From Anaerolineae bacterium (GTDB lineage Bacteria; Chloroflexota; Anaerolineae; JAFGEY01), in the NCBI GenBank assembly GCA_016929205.1, contig JAFGJF010000115.1, positions 1-10,297 of the forward strand: DNA of 10,297 nucleotides. The letters run 5' to 3'. How positions within the stretch are numbered: position 1 is the stretch's first letter; each line of letters opens with the position of its first letter. The notes under the pieces are model-generated. The model saw only the letters and a list, made by a program, of their open reading frames with translations, searched no databases and was not told the DNA's origin. Position numbers and translations under genes: made by a program. Below, in pieces: positions 5,767 to 10,297 of this stretch.

Positions 5767-8211
5767 ATGACCAGACGAACAACGAGAAAAAGTTCGAGCC
5801 GGAGCAACGGCCGCAGTTCTAGCGGCCGCAGTTCTAGCGGCCGCAGTTCCGGCAGTCGCAGTTCGAGTACGCGTTCGCGAAGCACGTCTACGAGCAGCCG
5901 GAAAAGCAGCAGCACACGTTCCAAGGGGAGCTCTGGCTCTTCACGACGCTCGACGTCGCGCCGGCAAACCCGTTCCAACCAACCGCAGTTTGACCTCTCG
6001 GCTATCCTGACGACCGAGGTCGTGGGGGTCGTCTTGTTGGCCGTCGCCATTCTCACGTTTCTCACCTTTGTCTCACCCAATCAAGGCAGAGTCACGGCCG
6101 GCTGGCTCCATTTGCTGCGGCAGGGGTTCGGCTGGGGGGCTTTTGTCACGCCCTTTGGCCTGGGCATCGCCGGTGTGTGGTTGTTGATGGGCGGTTTCGG
6201 ACGTTCGCCCTCGATTGGCCTGGAAAAGGTGATCGGCGTATTGTTGATCTTTGTCATGCTTCTCGGCCTGACACATCTCGTGACCGAGACGGCGACCCCA
6301 TGGACACTGGTCGTCGAGGGCCGTGCCGGAGGTCTGCTCGGTTGGGTGGTGGGGCAGGGACTGCAGTATAGCCTTGGGCGGATCAGCGCATTTGTGATCG
6401 TCATTGCCATGCTGATCATTGGCATCTTGATGGTTGTGGGGCGTTCGACATCCGAGATCGGGATGATGTTGTGGCAAGGTTGGGCGCAGCTCAAGGGCCG
6501 GATTCAAGAAAGGCAAAGAGCCCGCCCGGCGCGGCTCACCCAGCGGCCGGATTTTGTGATCAACAACCGCTCTTCTGTGACCAGCCCGGCAGAGCAGGAG
6601 CCGATCTCCGAAGCACCCAATGCGCCGCTCAAGCAGGAACCGGCGATCACGGTTTCACAACCCAGGCTCGAGCCCCAACCCGAGCCCGAACCCGAGTTCT
6701 CGGCACTGATGTCACAATCGACACAGGCAAAATCGGCCAACGTCAACTGGAAACTGCCCAAGTTGAGCGCTTTGCTCGAAGATCTGAGCGATCAGGAAAT
6801 CAGCCAGGCCGAGATCGAACAACGCGTCAGTATCATCGAGCGAACGCTGGAGAGTTTTGGCGTTCCGGCACGGGTGGTAGAGGTCAACCAGGGACCGGCG
6901 ATCACCCAGTTTGGCGTCGAGCCCGGATTCACCGTTGGGCGCGGGGGCAAACAGACCAAGGTCAAGGTCAGCAAGATCGCCGCTTTGGCCGACGACCTGT
7001 CGTTGGCGCTGGCGGCGGCGCCGATCCGGATCGAAGCACCGGTGCCGGGGCGATCGATCGTCGGCGTCGAAGTGCCAAATCAAGAAGTCGCCATGGTCTC
7101 GCTGCGCGGGGTGATGGAGACGCAAGTGTTCGACAAGGTGAACCACAAGACGCAGCTACCGATCGCCCTGGGGGAGGACGTCTCGGGAAGTCCCGTGGTC
7201 GCCGATCTGATCGCCATGCCCCACCTGTTGATTGCCGGCGCAACCGGTTCTGGCAAGTCGGTGTGCATCAATGCGATCATTGCCGCATTTCTGTGCACAA
7301 ATACGCCCGACGACCTGCAAATGGTGATGATCGACCCCAAGCGCGTCGAGTTGACGGGGTACAATGGCATCCCGCACCTGCTGGCCCCGGTCGTCGTGGA
7401 CCTGGAACGTGTTGTGGGCACGTTGCGGTGGGTCACGCGCGAGATGGACCGGCGGTACAAGCAGTTTTCCAAAGTCGGCGCGCGCAACATCCAGGATTTT
7501 AACCGGCGAGTCGTGGCCGGCGGGCAGGGAAAATTGCCTTATATCGTGGTGATCATTGACGAACTGGCCGACTTGATGATGGTTGCCCCGGACGAAGTGG
7601 AGCGGCTGATCTGCCGGATCGCACAGATGGCCCGCGCAACCGGCATTCACCTGGTCATCGCCACGCAGCGCCCCAGCGTCGACGTCGTCACCGGTCTGAT
7701 CAAGGCCAACTTTCCAGCACGGGTCAGTTTTATGGTCACGAGCAGCGTCGACTCGCGGGTGATCATTGACACGACCGGCGCAGAACGCTTGCTCGGTTCG
7801 GGCGATATGCTGTTCATGTCGCCCAGTTCGAGCCAGGTGCTGCGGCTGCAAGGCTGTTTTGTTTCTCCCGCCGAACTGGATCGCCTGATTGGGTATTGGA
7901 AGGATGCGGCAGAGCAATCCGGGGAAACGCCGTCACCCAGGAAGCGGCTCGTCCAGGGCGCGCTGCCGACTCTGCAACAAATGCAAGAGCCGGAGCCGGA
8001 ACCGCTGCCCGGGCAGGAAGACGAGATGGTTGACAAGGCGATCGACGTGATCCGCCAGGAAGGCAGGGCGTCGATCACCCTGCTGCAGCGCCGGCTGCGG
8101 ATCGGTTATGCACGCGCGGCACGGATCATTGTCGCCCTGGAGGATCAGGGGATCATCGGTCCAGACCAGGGCGGCAGCCGCGGACGCGAAGTGTTTATGC
8201 CTCAAAACTAG
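5767..8211 (+). CDS. ftsK: DNA translocase FtsK/SpoIIIE family
   Basis: 814-residue septal DNA pump that moves chromosome ends through the closing division septum. Residues 1-78 are an unusual Ser/Arg-rich tail with no other composition. Four transmembrane segments follow (about 85-103, 124-142, 155-172 and 208-226), then a Glu/Pro-rich linker (to about 315). The alpha/beta motor has Walker A G-A-T-G-S-G-K-S at 491-498 and Walker B I-V-V-I-I-D-E at 593-599, with the family motifs A-T-Q-R-P-S-V-D-V-V-T-G and D-T-T-G-A-E-R-L-L-G-S-G-D-M-L. The C-terminal gamma winged helix (752-814, S-I-T-L-L-Q-R-R-L-R-I-G-Y-A-R-A-A-R) reads the orienting KOPS-type sites. Length is typical for SpoIIIE-type proteins. 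It has its own promoter and converges with degV, the two stop codons sharing CTAG. Family assignment is firm; the role of the Ser/Arg tail is unknown. Confidence 0.96.
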   Translation: MTRRTTRKSSSRSNGRSSSGRSSSGRSSGSRSSSTRSRSTSTSSRKSSSTRSKGSSGSSRRSTSRRQTRSNQPQFDLSAILTTEVVGVVLLAVAILTFLTFVSPNQGRVTAGWLHLLRQGFGWGAFVTPFGLGIAGVWLLMGGFGRSPSIGLEKVIGVLLIFVMLLGLTHLVTETATPWTLVVEGRAGGLLGWVVGQGLQYSLGRISAFVIVIAMLIIGILMVVGRSTSEIGMMLWQGWAQLKGRIQERQRARPARLTQRPDFVINNRSSVTSPAEQEPISEAPNAPLKQEPAITVSQPRLEPQPEPEPEFSALMSQSTQAKSANVNWKLPKLSALLEDLSDQEISQAEIEQRVSIIERTLESFGVPARVVEVNQGPAITQFGVEPGFTVGRGGKQTKVKVSKIAALADDLSLALAAAPIRIEAPVPGRSIVGVEVPNQEVAMVSLRGVMETQVFDKVNHKTQLPIALGEDVSGSPVVADLIAMPHLLIAGATGSGKSVCINAIIAAFLCTNTPDDLQMVMIDPKRVELTGYNGIPHLLAPVVVDLERVVGTLRWVTREMDRRYKQFSKVGARNIQDFNRRVVAGGQGKLPYIVVIIDELADLMMVAPDEVERLICRIAQMARATGIHLVIATQRPSVDVVTGLIKANFPARVSFMVTSSVDSRVIIDTTGAERLLGSGDMLFMSPSSSQVLRLQGCFVSPAELDRLIGYWKDAAEQSGETPSPRKRLVQGALPTLQQMQEPEPEPLPGQEDEMVDKAIDVIRQEGRASITLLQRRLRIGYARAARIIVALEDQGIIGPDQGGSRGREVFMPQN
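5809..5853 (+). repeat. 15-bp tandem repeat in the ftsK 5' end
   Basis: Three copies of GGCCGCAGTTCTAGC (5809-5823, 5824-5838, 5839-5853), the last with two changes, encoding GRSSS-type pentapeptides inside the Ser/Arg tail. The identity at DNA level indicates recent duplication. Confidence 0.9.
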
Positions 8212-9053
8212 TCGGTATAAAAAGCAAGGCCGATCGCGCCCGGCCCCGCTGTCGCGCCGACGACGGGGCTGACGGACGAGCGGTGAACGATGTCCAGACC
8301 AAAGCGCTCCTTGACCTCTTGGGCCACACGGTCGCCCTCAGCAGGACTGTCGATGTCTACGACGCCCGCTTCAGCCATCGGCTTTCCGCCTAGCCGTTCC
8401 TCGGCAATCGCCAGCATGTGGGCCAATGCCTTACTTTTCGTCCGAGCCTGGGAGAGCGGCTCGATTTGCCCATCGACGATATGCAGGATCGGTTTGATCT
8501 TGAGCGCCGTGCCCAGCAGCCGTTTTGCCCCGCCAATCCGGCCCCGCCGGTGCAGGTATTCCAGCGTATCGACCACAAACAAGAGGTTCATTTTATCCTT
8601 CATCACCTCGGCCGCTGCCACAACCTCGGCAGGGGATTTGCCGGCGGCGGCAGCCCGAGCCGCAGCCAGAACGACGAATCCGAGCCCCATCGAAACCGAA
8701 TAGGAATCGACGATCTGGACGTCAAGCGAGTCCATTTGTGTCTGGGCGGCCTGGGCGCTGGCAACCGTGCCGCTCAGCTTGTTAGAGAGCAACACGCTGA
8801 CAATGGTCTCACTCCCGGGCGCGACCTGGTGGAAAAACGCCTCAAACTCGCCGGCAGAAGGTTGTGACGTGGTGGGAAGCGATTTGGCGCCTCTTAGGCG
8901 GCGGTAAAAGGTCTCGGGATCGATATCCACGCCGTCCCGGAAACGATCGTCATCCCAGATGAGCCACAGGGGGATGATCGGGACATTTAATCCTTGCAAA
9001 GCACTGTCGGGAATGTAGGCCGAACTGTCGGTGACGACGACGACGTTGCTCAT
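8208..9053 (-). CDS. degV: DegV family protein, likely fatty-acid-binding (FakB-like)
   Basis: 281-residue DegV protein, the usual family length. Members characterised as FakB bind a fatty acid and present it to the kinase FakA for phospholipid synthesis. The start at 9053 (MSNVVVVTDSSAYIP) has AAGGAAAGAG just upstream. Family motifs seen: V-T-D-S-S near residue 10, L-P-T-T-S-Q-P-S (59-66), S-N-K-L-S-G-T with Ser93, V-D-S-Y-S-V-S-M-G-L-G, H-R-R-G-R-I-G-G-A-K and the C-terminal G-A-T-A-G-P-G. In FakB proteins the last motif normally has His before the x-G-P-G; here that position is Thr268, so the carboxylate contact may differ. No fakA is in view. The gene is convergent with ftsK, overlapping by four bases, and divergent from the VIT1-like gene. 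Lipid specificity cannot be read from the sequence. Confidence 0.92.
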   Translation of the reverse strand: MSNVVVVTDSSAYIPDSALQGLNVPIIPLWLIWDDDRFRDGVDIDPETFYRRLRGAKSLPTTSQPSAGEFEAFFHQVAPGSETIVSVLLSNKLSGTVASAQAAQTQMDSLDVQIVDSYSVSMGLGFVVLAAARAAAAGKSPAEVVAAAEVMKDKMNLLFVVDTLEYLHRRGRIGGAKRLLGTALKIKPILHIVDGQIEPLSQARTKSKALAHMLAIAEERLGGKPMAEAGVVDIDSPAEGDRVAQEVKERFGLDIVHRSSVSPVVGATAGPGAIGLAFYTD

Positions 9054-9233
9054 AATTCTCTTTCCTTTCCTCTGACGCATCCGTTACGAAACACAAAGAG
9101 TTGGCACAGGACTGCCGGGACACAGGATAACTGCGATACAGGCGATTTTCTCAAGTTACTATATAAAAACCGGTTCGCGCTATTTGGTTGCTCTCTCGCA
9201 CCCGGCGCAGAGAGGCAGATGGACGGCGCTGGT
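9054..9233. other. Intergenic region upstream of degV
   Basis: No convincing gene. On the minus strand a TATAGT-like box occurs near 9155-9165 in an A/T-rich patch (TTTTTATATAGTAAC), but no good -35 box lies at the right distance, so the degV promoter is not assigned. The remainder up to 9233 shows no clear structure to me. Confidence 0.4.
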
Positions 9234-9262
9234 TTGACAACTTGGTAGATCGCAGATATAGT
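9234..9262 (+). promoter_or_regulatory. Strong promoter of the VIT1-like gene
   Basis: Perfect TTGACA (9234-9239), a 17-base spacer and TATAGT (9257-9262). This is the best sigma-70-type promoter in the window. Transcription would begin near 9269, giving a leader of about 150 bases before the start codon at 9420. Confidence 0.8.
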
Positions 9263-9290
9263 TATGCGCGGTGTAAATGGGATGGATAGT

Positions 9291-9312
9291 AGACACGACA
9301 TCTGTCGAGACT
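9291..9312 (+). promoter_or_regulatory. Imperfect palindrome, candidate operator
   Basis: AGACACGACA (9291-9300) and TGTCGAGACT (9303-9312) form an inverted repeat matching at 8 of 10 positions around TC. It starts about 22 bases after the predicted transcription start, a common place for a repressor site. It does not match a regulator consensus that I recognise. Confidence 0.4.
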
Positions 9313-9326
9313 GGACAAGAAATGCT

Positions 9327-9393
9327 CGCTCTGCTCGCAACCCCCGTCTCGGGGTGTCGCCCCGGGGACGGGGCTCAGAGCGGATATATTTTT
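9327..9393 (+). terminator. Terminator-like hairpin (attenuator) in the VIT1-like leader
   Basis: Three stacked helices: CGCTCTG (9327-9333) with CAGAGCG (9376-9382), CCCCGTC (9342-9348) with GACGGGG (9367-9373), and CGGGG (9350-9354) with CCCCG (9360-9364). The structure is followed by ATATTTTT up to 9393, then by the ribosome-binding site region. A GC-rich hairpin plus a U-run between promoter and start codon suggests transcription attenuation. The 8-base versus 2-base asymmetry between the outer helices weakens it. I do not recognise a known riboswitch class. Confidence 0.5.
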
Positions 9394-9419
9394 CCACAAG
9401 ACAAGAAAGGTGACGAGCG

Positions 9420-10022
9420 ATGCCCTCGCTGCACAAACAGCTTGAAAAGTGGCGCGAATACAACAGGATCTCGGAGGCCGGGCAGATCGCCCGCCGCGCG
9501 TTTGCGAACAATTCTTTCGACGGGATATTGACCATGATCGGCGTGGTGATGGGGAACTTTGTCGTCGGGGTAGACGATGCCAAAGTGGTCCTGGTGACCG
9601 GCCTGTCCACGGCGCTGGCGATCGGGATCTCGGGCGGCTGGGGGGCCTATTTGACCGAGTCGGCCGAACGGCGCCACGAGATCGACGAACTGGGACTGCT
9701 GACGCTGACCGATCTGCACGATACCAAGATCGGCAGGGCCTCGCGCATGGCGGTAGGATTGGTCGCCGCGGTAGATGGACTGTCGCCTTTTTTGGCGGCG
9801 CTGCTGGTGGTGATCCCCTTTTTCTTTGCGCCCCTTTTGCCCTCAGTCGCCTATGCTTTTTATGCCTCCATTGGCATGGCGCTGCTGTCCTTGTTTGCTT
9901 TGGGCGTCTATTTGGGCAACATCTCGAAAGAGAATCTGATCATGGCGGGAGTGAAAACGACGATTGCCGGGCTGGTGTGCATCGCGCTCACCTATTTCCT
10001 GGAACAGATCTCCCGAATGTGA
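9420..10022 (+). CDS. VIT1/CCC1-family membrane protein, likely metal transporter
   Basis: 200-residue integral membrane protein of the VIT1/CCC1 (vacuolar iron transporter-like) superfamily, whose known members move Fe2+ or Mn2+ out of the cytoplasm. The start at 9420 follows AAAGGTGA at a good spacing. The family signature A-R-R-A-F-A-N-N-S-F-D-G-I-L-T-M-I-G-V-V-M-G lies at about residues 24-45 and forms the first membrane helix. Further helices are at about 56-77 (V-L-V-T-G-L-S-T-A-L-A-I-G-I-S-G-G-W-G-A-Y), 110-133 (with P-F-L-A-A-L-L-V-V-I-P-F-F-F), 139-163 and 175-193 (G-V-K-T-T-I-A-G-L-V-C-I-A-L-T-Y-F-L), giving five in all. The loop E-S-A-E-R-R-H-E-I-D-E-L is short, with Glu/His residues that could bind metal. 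It has its own strong promoter and structured leader, consistent with regulated expression. The ion is not determined by sequence. Confidence 0.82.
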   Translation: MPSLHKQLEKWREYNRISEAGQIARRAFANNSFDGILTMIGVVMGNFVVGVDDAKVVLVTGLSTALAIGISGGWGAYLTESAERRHEIDELGLLTLTDLHDTKIGRASRMAVGLVAAVDGLSPFLAALLVVIPFFFAPLLPSVAYAFYASIGMALLSLFALGVYLGNISKENLIMAGVKTTIAGLVCIALTYFLEQISRM

Positions 10023-10027
10023 CGACG

Positions 10028-10264
10028 TCATCCGGATGGTCGCCACGTTCGCGCGGCATCGTCGTAACGATAGGTGGGGCCGCCGCCTTCGACCTGTAGA
10101 CGGGACAATCCGTGCGGGGAGGCGAGGTGGTCGATAAACTGTGTGCCACACCCCACACAGTGGTAATAGGCCGACTCGTCATAGTCGGCGCGCGGCGAAA
10201 CACCCAGTCGTTCGCGCGGCGTGGCCAATTTGCGCGGGGGACGCGGTCCGCTTCGCCAGCGCAC
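10028..10264 (-). CDS. CxxC-containing small protein or 3' end of a broken gene
   Basis: Reading frame of 78 residues from a GTG at 10264 with no clear ribosome-binding site. Codon use looks like real coding sequence. It contains Y-H-C-V-G-C-G-T-Q-F, a CxxC pair that could be half of a zinc ribbon, followed by Y-D-D-A-A-R-T-W-R-P-S-G at the end. The frame is closed upstream by a TAA at 10279-10277, yet the residues just after that stop (D-D-G-I-V-R-W-R-S-G) look like mid-protein sequence, and a neighbouring frame upstream (G-E-Y-Q-L-K) could join it by a single-base shift. It may therefore be the C-terminal part of a gene disrupted by a frameshift, or continued outside the window. It ends 5 bases from the VIT1-like stop codon, convergent. 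No function is assigned. Confidence 0.4.
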   Translation of the reverse strand: MRWRSGPRPPRKLATPRERLGVSPRADYDESAYYHCVGCGTQFIDHLASPHGLSRLQVEGGGPTYRYDDAARTWRPSG

Positions 10265-10297
10265 GATGCCGTCGTCTTAAGTTGGTATTCGCCGCAG

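Noticed and set aside
6471..7502. 343-residue plus-strand open frame overlapping ftsK.
   Set aside because: It is a shifted frame of ftsK, with Arg/Gly-rich composition and no motifs; the ftsK frame carries the Walker motifs here.

Overview
The window looks like a chromosomal segment of a GC-rich bacterium, most likely a member of the Chloroflexota (Anaerolineae/Caldilineae-like). This is inferred from protein style: a CHAT protease fused to TPRs, a Thr-Pro-rich lipoprotein with a Chloroflexi-type Ig-like domain, a threonyl-tRNA synthetase starting without a TGS domain, and a Ser/Arg-tailed FtsK. No rRNA or marker gene confirms the phylum. I see no phage, transposase or CRISPR.

Left part (1-1573, minus strand): a promoter, tRNA-Val(GAC), a threonine-type T-box leader (specifier ACC, T-box sequence with TGGA, terminator), an APH/choline-kinase-fold protein that has lost its catalytic residues, and the first 25 codons of thrS. 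The tRNA ends about 14 bases before the T-box stem I, so tRNA and leader appear to share one transcript. When uncharged tRNA-Thr accumulates, the T-box would let transcription continue into the pseudokinase and thrS.

Middle part (1594-5680, minus strand): a small 71-residue protein, then a two-gene operon of a membrane-anchored CHAT-TPR protein followed 14 bases later by a secreted lipoprotein with six 9-residue Thr-Pro repeats. A near-identical 23-bp element occurs at two sites. One lies over the -35 region of the CHAT operon promoter. The other lies over the operon's terminator and the -35 region of the next gene, the 71-residue one.

Right part (5710-10297): ftsK/spoIIIE (plus strand, own promoter) converges on a degV fatty-acid-binding-type gene, the two overlapping by CTAG. 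After a 366-base intergenic region comes a VIT1/CCC1-type membrane transporter gene (plus) with a near-consensus promoter and a long structured leader that includes an imperfect palindrome and a terminator-like hairpin. It converges on a short CxxC-containing reading frame (minus) that may be the end of a frameshifted gene.

The most notable points are the T-box-controlled pseudokinase/thrS operon fused to a tRNA, the CHAT-TPR/lipoprotein pair with its repeated control element, and the structured leader of the VIT1-like gene.
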